DNA of 64,000 nucleotides from Gongronella butleri. Its lineage: Eukaryota > Mucoromycota > Mucoromycetes > Mucorales > Cunninghamellaceae. Shown here in pieces: positions 33,422-43,212 of this stretch (positions are counted from its first letter, which is position 1; each line of letters begins with the position of its first letter). The notes below the pieces were generated by a model. The model was not told where the DNA came from. It did no database searches and worked only from the letters and a program-made list of their open reading frames with translations. Position numbers and translations under genes: made by a program. The stretch is from positions 337,028-401,027 of the forward strand of contig JAIWZP010000031.1 of assembly GCA_025201375.1 (NCBI GenBank), read 5' to 3'.

Positions 33422-34771
33422 ATGAATCCTGGTCGGTACCTTGCCGTTGGCTTTGGGCTTGGTATTTTGATGCTTTTGATGCTTCACTTGCGTCTAGAGA
33501 CGCGGGTGCGGCGAGATGAGTTTGGACCGGCCGAATTTGACGAAAAGTATATCAGCTATATGCCTCACAGCGGGCTGCACAACCAACGGATTGCGCTGAT
33601 CAATGCCGCGATGATTGCACTTGCGCTGAACCGGACGCTGATCATGCCCGAGCTGAATCTGGGCTTTGCGACGTATTGGCGTCCGTCCATTCCTCTTGCA
33701 CATCGTCTGGACGACTGTGTTGGGCAATCGCTTCATGCGCTGCAGACCAAGGAGCGTGGAAAGTGGTATTTGCCGAATTGCACCGATTACAAAAACTATT
33801 TGCCCATGGCCGTGGACAGCATCTTTGATTTGAGGATCCTAGAACAAATGGGCATCAAGACGATCCAGCGGCGGCATATGCAGCTCGATTACTTTGCACG
33901 CTATTGGGGGATTCCGCAGGACAGCCGCAACCAGTCCATGGTGCACCAGATTCCCGACAGGACTCGCTACTCGGTGCAAGTGTTGGATAAGCCGGACGCC
34001 GATCGTAAAAACATCCGGTACGAGCGGACCATCACGTTTGGCGAGCTGGCGCAGCACCACGAGCCGTTTTTGTTGTTCAATTCGCTGTTTGGGTCGAGTC
34101 GGCTTGCTCTGAGCGATAGCCGATGGGTTCGCGCGCGCGAGCAGATGCGTCAAGAGATTGGCTTGCGCCAGCCACACGTGATGAACGCATCGTTGGACGT
34201 TGTTTCGAAATTGGGCGGGCCTGGCAACTTTGTGTCTGCGCATATCCGCATGGGCGACGGTGCGTTCAAGCAATTGATGAATGAGACCATGGAACAGGTC
34301 CGCAACAAGCTGATCCATCTGAGCAATGACGACGCGCTCAATCAAACCACTCTTGCGTCTGTTGTTGCCTTGCGCGGTCGCCCTGCAGACCGCCTTGCGC
34401 GATGCTTGCAATTGCAGCCGCCGCGCCATCATCGATTTGGCCTGATCTACGTCTCCACGGATGCCCCGGATCCTCACAACACACTTGCCCATTTATACGA
34501 CGAATTCGCTTGCTTATTCAGCCTCCAGGACTTTGGCGACGTGGCAAAGACAACCATTGCCATGGACTTGCCGCTCTTTGCCCCGCGTATCCCTCACAAA
34601 GACGACAGTCCCCCCGTCATCACCACCAAAGGATCCGTGCTTTTGCCCCTGATCGATGCAGAAATCGCCTCCCTTGGCTCCCATTTTGTCCCAACCCCAA
34701 AAAGCACCTTCTCAAGCTACATCACCAACCGCAACAAACGTTTCCAGCGCCTCTACGACCCGTCATCATGA
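33422..34771 (+). CDS. O-fucosyltransferase-like glycosyltransferase (type II membrane protein)
   Basis: A single exon encodes 449 aa. Residues about 5-23 form a signal anchor (YLAVGFGLGILMLLMLHL), predicting a Golgi type II protein. The luminal domain opens with YMPHSGLHNQRIALINAAMIALALNRTLIMP, the first conserved motif of GDP-fucose protein O-fucosyltransferase-like enzymes (G-x-x-N-Q). Later come FVSAHIRMGDGAFK, corresponding to the H-x-R-x-G-D nucleotide-binding motif, and YVSTDAPDP, the acidic motif of the fold. A Ser-rich terminal motif (STFSSYITNRNKRF) also fits. Such enzymes transfer fucose from GDP-fucose; acceptor and even donor are unproven here. It is intronless in an otherwise intron-rich neighbourhood. 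The ATG at 33,422 was chosen because everything upstream is poly-T-encoded. Confidence 0.78.
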   Translation: MNPGRYLAVGFGLGILMLLMLHLRLETRVRRDEFGPAEFDEKYISYMPHSGLHNQRIALINAAMIALALNRTLIMPELNLGFATYWRPSIPLAHRLDDCVGQSLHALQTKERGKWYLPNCTDYKNYLPMAVDSIFDLRILEQMGIKTIQRRHMQLDYFARYWGIPQDSRNQSMVHQIPDRTRYSVQVLDKPDADRKNIRYERTITFGELAQHHEPFLLFNSLFGSSRLALSDSRWVRAREQMRQEIGLRQPHVMNASLDVVSKLGGPGNFVSAHIRMGDGAFKQLMNETMEQVRNKLIHLSNDDALNQTTLASVVALRGRPADRLARCLQLQPPRHHRFGLIYVSTDAPDPHNTLAHLYDEFACLFSLQDFGDVAKTTIAMDLPLFAPRIPHKDDSPPVITTKGSVLLPLIDAEIASLGSHFVPTPKSTFSSYITNRNKRFQRLYDPSS

Positions 34772-35331
34772 AATCCCTGCATCCTCATTCATCATCCACC
34801 CCCTGTCTCTCCCCCATTTTTTCTGTTTTTCTATTTATTACGCTCTTTTTGTCCTTCTTGTGCATATTTTAGATACCAATTCCCCCTCCTCCCCCCTTGT
34901 GCTTTTCCTTGAATTAAACCCGCATCATTGTGTTGATTTCATGCAAATTGTATTTCACTGCGATCACTAAAAAAAAAAATCACTAAAAAACGAGAAAAGA
35001 AAAAGAAACTACATACAAAAAAAAAAAAAAAAAAAAAGAGAGGAAAGCACGCCATGAAGCGAGTGCGCGAAAATGAGCAAAAGAGCAAGGAGTGGCCAGG
35101 GAAAGAGGATTAAAAATAGGTCATGTCGTCTTCCGAAGACTAAAAAAAAAAAAAAGAGAGAGAGAGAAAAAGCAAGATGAGCGCGTGTTCTTGACACGAG
35201 AGCGAGCGAATATTTGCTACGTACATCTTCTTCAAACGTGCTACACGATTGGAAAGAAAAAAAAGAGGAAATCAGAAGGTCAATTCAAGCATTGATCACA
35301 AAAAATCACATGGAAGTCCATCCCAAACACT
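34772..35331. other. Convergent spacer
   Basis: A-rich tracts at about 34,970-35,037 and 35,142-35,170. No gene seen. Confidence 0.6.
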
Positions 35332-35818
35332 TTACGATTCACCAAGCAGGCCCTGAAGATCACGGATCTGGTCCTTTAGGTCGTTCTTTGCGGATATCAG
35401 CTGGCGGATGTGGTCGATGGCTGTTTTAAAAAAAAAAAAAATTGAACAATTTCAGTAAAAATCACAAAAAAAACGAGCAATTGAGGTTACATTTCTGCAG
35501 GATCAGCGCCTCGCTCCTGTTGCCAGAGTTGAGTGCGGGGACAATTTCAATGAGCTGATCAAAGCCCAAGCGGATATTCTGTCGTCGCTTCTGTTCCGAG
35601 GCAATATGGTTGGCTTTCTTCTCTGCCTCCGTCAACAGCTCGTGTGGAGCCTTGCGGCTGCGGCGCTCCTTGGCAGGCGGTGGTGGGGTATCGTCGTCTT
35701 GATCGAGCGCTCGCTTTTGTGTGGTGCCTGTTGTCGACGACTTGGTGTCGACGGCAGAAGACGAGCCGTCGTCCGTCGTGGTCGTCGTGGACGGTGGTTG
35801 TGTGACAGGGGCAGACAT
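35332..35818 (-). CDS. Small bHLH transcription factor (Ino4/Mlx-like)
   Basis: Exons 35491-35818 and 35332-35420 join to 138 aa. A Ser/Thr-rich N-terminus is followed by a basic region and helix 1 (KANHIASEQKRRQNIRLGFDQLIEIVPAL), a short loop and helix 2 (RSEALILQKSIDHIRQLISAKNDLKDQI), ending 12 residues later. The E-x-x-R-R core predicts E-box (CANNTG) binding. Size, C-terminal position of the bHLH and the QKRR...RSE..IL arrangement resemble Ino4, which with Ino2 controls phospholipid genes in yeast, and animal Mlx. The intron sits inside helix 2, a position often seen in such genes. The functional assignment to lipid regulation is a guess from resemblance. Confidence 0.83.
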
Positions 35819-36350
35819 ATGAAAAAAGAGCGTCTATGCGTGTGGCGTTAAATATACAAAAAGTCGACGGGTCCAACAGTGACGGAGCGCAGGGCAAAAG
35901 AAAAAAGAGACCGTGGACAGTGAGAAATGAATAAGAAAAGGAGAAAAGAGGTACAAAAAAGGCAAAGCAGCATTGTCGCTGACTTTTTTAAGGTCGTGTG
36001 AGAAAACGTTTCGTGATTGGGAGCCCCGATGCACACCGCTTGAAATGCCGGCTGACTCGACATTTTCACTATTTTGCGCAAAACTGCCAAAAACAATGCA
36101 TTTTGACCCTGAGTCAATGTCCCCGCAGCAACTCTCGGCATCTTCAATCACAATCACCTCGCAAAAAGTCGGATTCCCCATGTCAATGGTTTTTGCAGCA
36201 CAAAAAAAAAAAGGCCAATTTGTGATAAAATTGATTTTTTTTCATGCATCGAGTGCCGACAGACGCGTCGGTGAGTCAAAAAACAAAAAAAGAACGTAAG
36301 ACCCCATCTGATCACTTTTTCTTTTCGCTTTCTTTTGGCTTGCTTTCAAG
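35819..36350. other. Divergent promoter region, bHLH and Myb-like genes
   Basis: No coding exon supported. GTGAGT at 36,271 followed by TTTCAAG at 36,344 could be a 5'-UTR intron of the Myb-like gene. Confidence 0.4.
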
Positions 36351-37695
36351 ATGGTAACGTCCCTTTTTGTTGTTTTTTTTTTCTTTTATTGTTCTTGTGC
36401 TCGACTGACTCTCTTTTTCACGCTTTTTCTCTCCCTGGTTTGCTTCGCGTCGTCATTTGCTCTCCCATAGACCACTGCTGTAAGCTTTGCTTTGTGTGCC
36501 TTTTTCTTCTTGGCGCAGCGTTTTCGTGATTTTTCTCAATGTTTGTTATTTTTTCATAGTCTCGACACGGCAAAGCGTGGACCGAACAGGAGCTGGCGAC
36601 GCTTGTGGCTCGCAAGGAAGCCAATGTGTCAGACGAACAAATTGCCATTGAACTTGGGCGCAAGGCGACGGCGGTGAAGCTGCGGTATAAGCAGCATTGT
36701 CGCGGCGCAGGTGCCCGTTTGCCATTGGTCAAGCCTTGTTCGACCTCGTCGGCTGCTGCCGGAAGTAGCACTACAGAGACCGAGGTACAATGGGCAAAGG
36801 GGGACAAAAAAGCGGATGTTGTGCCTGGCGTGGTGCCTTGGTCGCCCGAGAGCGATTGGATGCTCATCGAGTTCCGCGCCATCCACTTGCCACTGTATGC
36901 CATTGGCAATGAATTGACGCCACGCCGCACGTACGACGAGGTCAAGGGGCGCTGGGCAAAGCTGGGCCGCCCACGCCTCAATTTGCACGAGGATCCCCCC
37001 ACACAAAAGGCAAATCACAATATAAACAGAGCGTGCGCCGGGTTAATCTGTGTTTTTTTTTATTTTAGTCTGAAGCAAACGCGACGCCCGAGTTCCCAAA
37101 TCACGACGACAAGGTTCGGCTTGAGCACCTGAAACAAAGAAGAAAAAAAAAAGAGAAAAAAAAAAGGCTGACGACATGCATTTTTCAGGCAAAATCACAT
37201 GATGACGCGGCGATCCCGGTGCAAAGTGACGCAGACGACGACAAAAACGATGACGATGGTGTGTCTGGTAGCGACGACAGTGCCGCGATTAGTGGCGACT
37301 ATGACGATTGTGACGATTCGTCGTCCACGTTTGGCGACGGCGTGATCCACAGCTTTGACGGCGACGTGATCTCAATTGAAGAAAGCGCCGTGATTGCCGC
37401 CACCTTTGACGATGACGACTTTGAAGAATTGGATGACGCGGTCATCATCGAACATATCCGCGTGTCGGAGCAGCTCCAGCAGCCGCAAAATGACACCTCT
37501 CTCGATGAAAGCGAAAAAGACAAGCATACCAGCAACAAGGACGATGATGCAGCCGTGCCTAGCAACGACGACGACGAGCCTGTGCTTATCACGGTCGTCA
37601 AGGACCGCCAAAAAGACGCGCCGGTCATTGTCCAAGATGAAGAAATCCAGCCTCACAGCGAAAACAAGGACGACCAGGCCGTGCCATCATCGTAA
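36351..37695 (+). CDS. Myb/SANT-domain protein with acidic tail
   Basis: Model exons are 36351-36353 (the ATG alone), 36560-37009, 37069-37113 and 37189-37695, 334 aa. After the start codon, SRHGKAWTEQELATLVARKEANVSDEQIAIELGRKATAVKLRYKQH is a Myb/SANT-like helix-turn-helix with the spaced tryptophan and hydrophobics. A second related unit (VPWSPESDWMLIEFRAIHLPLYAIGNELTPRRTYDEVKGRWAKL) follows at about 85-130. The C-terminal half is very acidic (Asp/Glu/Ser). It is probably a chromatin or DNA-binding protein; no specific orthologue was recognised. The second intron needs a GC donor (AAG|GCAAAT) and the third a weak GTTCGG donor. The three-base first exon is the least certain part; an alternative is that the true start lies upstream. 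Confidence 0.65.
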
Positions 37696-37902
37696 ATTCT
37701 GCCTCCAAAGGACCAATTCCATATTCTATATCCCCCCTCCCCCTTTTCCCCTGTGCATTCACCACCAAGTCATATCAAGCGCCATTTGCGCCATGTTTTA
37801 TTCAACTTTTTTAGCAGTTGCGCATTTTAGTTGATGGCCAAAAGCTCAACATCTAAGAAAATTAAAAAAAAAATTTAGTACCAATGCTTCTTTTTTTTTT
37901 GC

Positions 37903-38358
37903 CTATTGCTTCTTACCAAAGATGAGAGTGGCGTTGGGGGGGATGACGCCGGGAATGCCACGGGGACCATACTATTAAAAAAAAAAAAAAGAAGTGATGA
38001 GCCTGTGACGTGGATTTTGACGCGTGTTTTTTTTTTCTTCTTACGGCATAGTCGGGGGAGCAAGTGAACTTGGCGCGCTGGCCAATGGACAATTGAGGAA
38101 CACCCTCATCCCAGCCACGGATCACCTGGCCAACGCCGATCTTGCATTGGAAAGGCTGGCCGCGGTCGCGCGACGAGTCAAACTTGGAGCCATCGGTCAG
38201 AGTGCCCGTGTAGTGGATCGAGACGGTATCGCCCTTCTTGGGGAAGTTGGAGCCATCGCCAGCTTGGATTGTATCAACACTAAAAAAAGAAACGCCATCC
38301 ATCAGCATGCCATCTCTTATCCATAATGCGCGCGCTAAAAGACTTACGAGACGCCCAT
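37903..38358 (-). CDS. FPR1: FKBP12-type peptidyl-prolyl isomerase
   Basis: Exons 38348-38358, 38045-38279 and 37903-37971 join to 104 aa, slightly short of the usual 107-114. The whole FKBP fold is present: [62 protein letters not shown] and IPPNATLIF. Active-site and FK506-contact residues (Y in HYTG, D in KFDSS, the VIRGW tryptophan, Y in DYAYG) are all there, so it should catalyse prolyl isomerisation and bind FK506 and rapamycin. The first exon is 11 nt (MGVS split). It is a cytosolic single-domain form without signal peptide. The gene symbol is by analogy to the yeast FKBP12. Confidence 0.95.
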
Positions 38359-39160
38359 GATTGATTTTTTTTATTCTTGGTGAAAAGAAGAAAAAGAAGC
38401 AAACATAAATCTTGACACGCATCATAAATAAAAGCGATGAATTTCGCAATTAAACGCCAGTGCCAATCAACAAACAGAGGCATTCCATCTTCCGAACGAG
38501 TGATTGGGTCACCGTTCTCTAGCCCCGGTCATGGCGCCCTTGGGCGCAAGCCCCTCCTTGGCGCCGCGCTCCCCCCAGCCCAATCAAGATGCATGCGTGG
38601 GCATTTGTTGCTATCGTCACCGTGCTTGGCCACAACCTTGTGCGTGCTGGGGAGTTTATGAGCGCCGCCTTACGCTCACGCCATTGGCCGCCATCTCCAA
38701 ACCTTCGTGTGGTTTGGCTCCACAAGTGATGTCATGGGTGTTTTTTTTTTGAACAGGGTGCACCCCGTCCCCGCTTTTGGCGCGGGCGGCGCGTATCGTT
38801 GTGCGTAGAGCCCATCGCGCGCGTAAGTGGCACAAAAGCACCCGAGCTTTTGGCCAATGCAATGAAAAGACATAGCAACAAAAAAAAAAAAAGGTCACAT
38901 GCCCAAAGATCACCGTACGCGGCGTTCCAAGCCCCGGCCACGCACTGTTCTCTCACACTGCCAATCAAAGGCATTGCATGAATCCTTATTTTCCCCACGG
39001 ATGTTGCTCCCGAGGATCTGCTGACGAGAGGGCCATTGGGCGCCATGTGCGAAAAAAAAAAAAAAAAAAAGAGAGAAAAAAGGCGCACCCTTGCCCTTGT
39101 CTCCACATTCTTTCGTCTTTTTTCGCTCTCACATACTTGCAAAATTCAAAAAGAAATCCA
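38359..39160. other. Divergent intergenic region
   Basis: The interval lies between FKBP12 and the unknown alpha/beta protein gene. It includes an A tract at 39,053-39,070. No exon supported. Confidence 0.5.
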
Positions 39161-39350
39161 ATGCCAGTTAAAAAAATATGTATTATGACCGACCATGCGA
39201 GCTGCACGCGTGAGCGCGCAGACATGCTTGCACAAAGCTTCCGTGATGCTGACTCGGGCATGACGGTGGATATCCGTGACATTGCTCGCACCGCCGATGG
39301 TACGTTGAACCTTGGAAGGAGAGACGAGATCCCGAGCGTGGGGTCAGGGC

Positions 39351-39383
<33 letters not shown>

Positions 39384-39844
39384 GAGCAGACGCGGCAAAC
39401 GATCAAACATGTACAGGTGACATCTTTACGGACGACTTGGACGCCATTGTGTTTGCCTCTGGGTAAGAGTGGATGTTGCTTGGAAGGATGTAAGGGGAGT
39501 GCTAGCTCCAAGAAAAGCAAGGAGTTCATGTGTTTTTTGGCATAGTGGCGCAGTCGCTCTTTACGAGAAGCATCATGAACAATTGAACAAGAACCAAAAG
39601 CTGGGATCGAGACCAATTGGAGTCGTCAAATGCCCAACGTCGCAGTTGGAGCCCACCTTTGACGAGCAGTAAGCGAGAACAATGGCAAAATGGGGATGCT
39701 CGTAGCTAATGCATTGTGATTTCTTATAGTGTCGTCAATGCCCTGTCAAAGTTTGGCATGCAGTCATCACCGATCATGCTGGATGCTTCCAGCGACCGTC
39801 GCCTCATTGCAGAAGGGCATCGATTCATTACCCAAATTGAATAA
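39161..39844 (+). CDS. Small alpha/beta protein, TIR/SEFIR- or flavodoxin-like topology (unknown)
   Basis: Exons 39161-39299, 39390-39462, 39546-39668 and 39730-39844 join in frame to 149 aa. Predicted elements alternate: strand KICIMTDHA, helix SCTRERADMLAQSFRDA, strand GMTVDIRDI, strand LDAIVFASG, helix AVALYEKHHEQLN, strand RPIGVVKC, helix VNALSKFGM, and a short strand SSPIMLDA. This is a doubly wound alpha/beta pattern. The opening (D-x-A-S plus a charged helix) and the closing helix after VFASG are reminiscent of TIR/SEFIR domains, but the flavodoxin fold or a Rossmann-like enzyme fits equally well. No catalytic motif was recognised. The first intron contains a 20+ nt T tract. The start ATG gives MPVKKICIM, a natural first strand. 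Confidence 0.6.
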
Positions 39845-40739
39845 ACAATCATTTCACGCTTTATGCGCGTCACGTGCATTTTTCATGGTTGACAGTCCCT
39901 CCCAAAATGCTAACGGTCAGACCAGATCACTTGCTACTGACAGAGAAGCGCTATAGAATCGACGATGCCCGGAAAAGACGGCTGATTGCGCGTAAAATCC
40001 CATTTTCGTTCTCCTTTTCTTGATTTTCAGAACCGAGTCAAATGGACAGAGCACACTGCACACGCGATTGGACAATTCCCGGCTTCCCGACGAAGCATCA
40101 TACCGTAGCACCTTGTAAAAAAAAAATCAAGGCGCAAAAAGAAACAGTTTTCGGCTTTTCGTAATTTCGCGTTTTGCGTGCCATTCTTTATATGATGGCC
40201 GTGTTTGAGCGAAGCGGGTGCCAATGGCTGGTAAATGGGCAAGTTGCCTTGTTTTCTGCACATCATATAATAATAGCTTTCATATCTTTTTTTTTATTTT
40301 GATTCTTTTGATTCTTTTAAGTCTTTTTCTCTTTTTTTTCTTTTTTTTCTTTTTTTTTTTGAATAAAAGCGCGTCTAAAGCGCGTCAAAGCGCGTCCATC
40401 GCCGCGCTACACGCGTCACTGGCCTTGCTGACGCGTTGATCTACGAGAACCAGGGCTGGCTCGCGACGGGCGTTGCAGGTGTGCAAAGGTTTGCGCATCG
40501 GCTTTGCCGGGCTGGAACAAAATGTTCGTTGTGCGCTTCTCATTCCACTATTAAATTTTCAGCGCGATCAAATAAGAATTTAACGCTCCAGGATCGAAAT
40601 TGTGAATTTCTCGAGAAATATCGATTTTCTCGTCAACAGCACAATTAACCCTATGATACTGTATGATTTATGATTTTAATACGCTTTTAAGAGTTCTATG
40701 ATAAATGCAACAAATAAATATTGTAAATAAAAAAGGCTC
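39845..40739. other. Gene-free interval with family B relic
   Basis: Contains a T tract (40,330-40,360), the short tandem repeat AAAGCGCGTC (three times at 40,378-40,400) and a family B-like block (40,440-40,640, with CATCGGCTTTGCCGG and GGAACAAAATG). No gene seen. Confidence 0.5.
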
Positions 40740-42015
40740 TCATGTTTGCTTGGGTTCCATCTGTTCCAGAAGCTGCTGGACGGCGGGCCAGATCTGTTTG
40801 CGCGAGAGCTTGATGTTTGCCTGCGAGTAAAAATCGATGCGCTTGTCGTCACTGGGGACGAGCGGTGTAAGGCCGATGTTTTTGTCGTTTTCCATGGCGG
40901 TCTTGATTTGCATGAGATCCTTGTTGACGACAAAAAAGGCGAGTTCGCGTTGGTATTTCCCGTTCTTGTCGGTTTTGCTGTGATCGTAGGATGTCATGGC
41001 GAGCTCGAGGTCGAGGTCGCGCTCGGCGGCGTACGCGTACGTCTCCTTGATGATTTTGTCCTTTCCGTCGCGTTCGAGCCACCCGTTAAAATACCAGGAC
41101 ATGGCGCTCGTGCCTACGCGGTAACCATTGACGACCCACTCCTTGTAGTCCTTGCGCAGCAGGTCGCGGCAGCACAGGTGATCAATTTGCGACTTTACAG
41201 ATTCAATGTTGTTGTAATAGTTGCGCACACACGCGGCCTGTGTGTCCTTTGTGCCAAACACGCATGGCGCGACCAATTCAAATGCGTCGACATCCTTTTG
41301 CGTCGTCTTTCCGAATTCCCAGCGTAGGGCCACGGTGTCGACCAAGATGGGCGCGAGCGCGAGCGTGCCAATCATTTTCAAATCGTCCTCTTCAATCGCG
41401 TGCAATTCCGCTTCAAAGTGCAACAGCACCTGCGACGTGCATGACCCGACCATCTCGACCCAGCGTGGCGACGCGGTCATGTATTTTTCCTCGTCGACGT
41501 GGTGATCCAGCACACTGATGACGCGCGCATCGAGCGCATCGAGCGGTGGTGTCAGGCAATTGTGGTCAACGAGCGCAATGTCGAGCGGTTTGGCGAATTG
41601 ATCGAGATTGACGCGGTCGGCACAAATCAGATTGTGCGCATCGAGCCCTGCCTGGCCAAACACGTACGCGACCTCGGGCCGCAGTGCCAAATCAGCCATT
41701 GGCACCTTGATATAGGGTATATAGAGCGTCGTTTTTGCCTGTTTGGCCTGCGCGTCGCGGAACGTGCTGAGATACGCATACAGCAGCGACGCAATGATAG
41801 AGTCGAGGTCTATGTAGACAATAAACGACGTTCAATTGGCTGCGGTCCTTGGCAAAAACGTGGCTCACCACGCACACACACACACAAGCACAAAAGCACA
41901 CACAAAACCATGACTTACCAGCCGAGTCGTTTCCCGAGACCAGGACTGGGTGGGTCCCGGTGGCCGTGGTGGTCAGCGCCGTGGCGATCCGCTCCAAAAA
42001 GGTGGCAAGAGGCAT
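40740..42015 (-). CDS. PPX1: Exopolyphosphatase, DHH/DHHA2 family (Ppx1/prune)
   Basis: Exons 41919-42015 and 40740-41809 join to 388 aa; yeast Ppx1 is 397. The enzyme releases orthophosphate from the ends of polyphosphate chains using a two-metal centre. The N-terminus VSGNDSAGDLDSIIASLLYAYL carries motif I (N-x-S-x-D-x-D spread across the intron), followed by DIALVDHN (motif II) and VISVLDHHVDE (motif III, the DHH signature). PILVDTVAL supplies the fourth metal-binding aspartate. The DHHA2 domain spans roughly residues 225-380, with YRVGTSAMSW and DLELAMTSYDH. No targeting peptide is evident, so it is probably cytosolic. The start lies 175 bp from the divergent uS15m start codon, so the two share a compact promoter. 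Confidence 0.93.
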
Positions 42016-42190
42016 AAAAAAAGAGAAGAAGAAAAAACAGGGGAAATAAAAAGGAATTGAAGTTGGCCTGGCGACCAAATTGCCTTTTGGGGCCGAGCCG
42101 GGCTTGAGAAAACAAAGTCACCCCCGTCCAACTTTTTTTTTTTTTCTTTTTCCTTTTCCTTTTCGTCTTTCTTTCCCTCCATTTTCAACT
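42016..42190. promoter_or_regulatory. Shared divergent promoter of PPX1 and uS15m
   Basis: Only 175 bp separate the two start codons. The interval holds an A/G tract on one side and a CT/T-rich tract (42,133-42,180) just upstream of the uS15m ATG. No TATA box is obvious. Confidence 0.55.
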
Positions 42191-43004
42191 ATGTTTGGCC
42201 GCCCGTCCGTCCCTCAAACACAACAGTGGTCTCGCCAGTGTAAGTTTTTCCCCGTTTTGTACATATTGTATATGAAATGTGTGTTTTTGTGGTTGTTGGC
42301 TCATTTTTTCTTGACTGTTTTGCTCTGTAGTGGCACGCAGCTTCCATGTTTCTGCGACGGCCATGGCCAAAAAGCACCCCAAGCAGATCAAAAAGGAGAA
42401 CCTTGCGAAGCGTGCGCAGCGCCAGGCCGAATACGAGCGCAGCAAGCCATCGCCGATTGTTTCGCGGCACACGTCGTTCTTTGGCACGCTGCAGACGCCT
42501 GCGAGCGCGTACAGCGGCGCGCAGCCTGGGTTGTACCAGCACTTTTTGAACGAGCAGGACCAATCGTTCCTGTTTGAGCAGACGCCGCGCGACGTTGTCG
42601 ACAAGAACCACCTTGCGGCCGTCGGTGGTGTGGAGGACGCGCTCAAGCACGAGCAAGCCAAGGTCGATGCGCTGCAAAAGATGATCAGCCTGCAAAACAG
42701 CAATGCCAAGGCCGTGCAGCTGTACAACATCCAAAAGGCGGTCGACTGGTTCCAGCAAAAGGACGGCGACACCGGCAGCCCCGAGGTCCAAGCTGCCATT
42801 CTGACGGTGCGCATCCACAACCTGTATTCGCACCTGCAGCAGCACACAAAGGACAAGCACAATTATCGGCAATTGCGCATGATGGTCCACAAGCGCGCAA
42901 AGATGCTGCGCTACCTCAAGAACAAGGACCAAGCCAGATACAACACGTGCCTGGAACAGCTCGGATTGGAGCCTCGTGCCGTGGAGGGCGAAATCACTTT
43001 GTAG
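42191..43004 (+). CDS. Mitochondrial small-subunit ribosomal protein uS15m
   Basis: Exons 42191-42239 and 42331-43004 join to 240 aa. The N-terminus is basic and lacks acidic residues (MFGRPSVPQTQQWSRQLARSFHVS), a good mitochondrial presequence. The S15 core lies at about 158-225: NIQKAVDWFQQKDGDTGSPEVQAAILTVRIHNLYSHLQQHTKDKHNYRQLRMMVHKRAKMLRYLK, including the DTGSPE and KD.H..R.L..MV..R invariant stretches. The protein sits in the central domain of the mitoribosomal small subunit and contacts rRNA helices 20-22. The extended N-terminal region (about 60-155) is typical of fungal mitochondrial members. The yeast counterpart is Mrps28. Confidence 0.94.
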
Positions 43005-43212
43005 ACATATAGACCCTTTCTTTTTTTTTTCCTTTTTCTTTTTCTGTAGCATAATTCTCTCTTTTAAAAAAAACCCCCCTTCGCATCACCAATGAAAAAA
43101 ATCACTATCACCTTTGAATTGACCTTATGGAGAGAGAGAGAGGACACGCACACAAAGGACACGAGGGGTGATTTTTATTTGACACGCAAAGGAATTAAAA
43201 AGAGAGAATTGC
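43005..43212. other. Short convergent spacer
   Basis: Separates the uS15m and Bir1-like stop codons; contains a GA dinucleotide run near 43,131-43,142. Confidence 0.6.
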
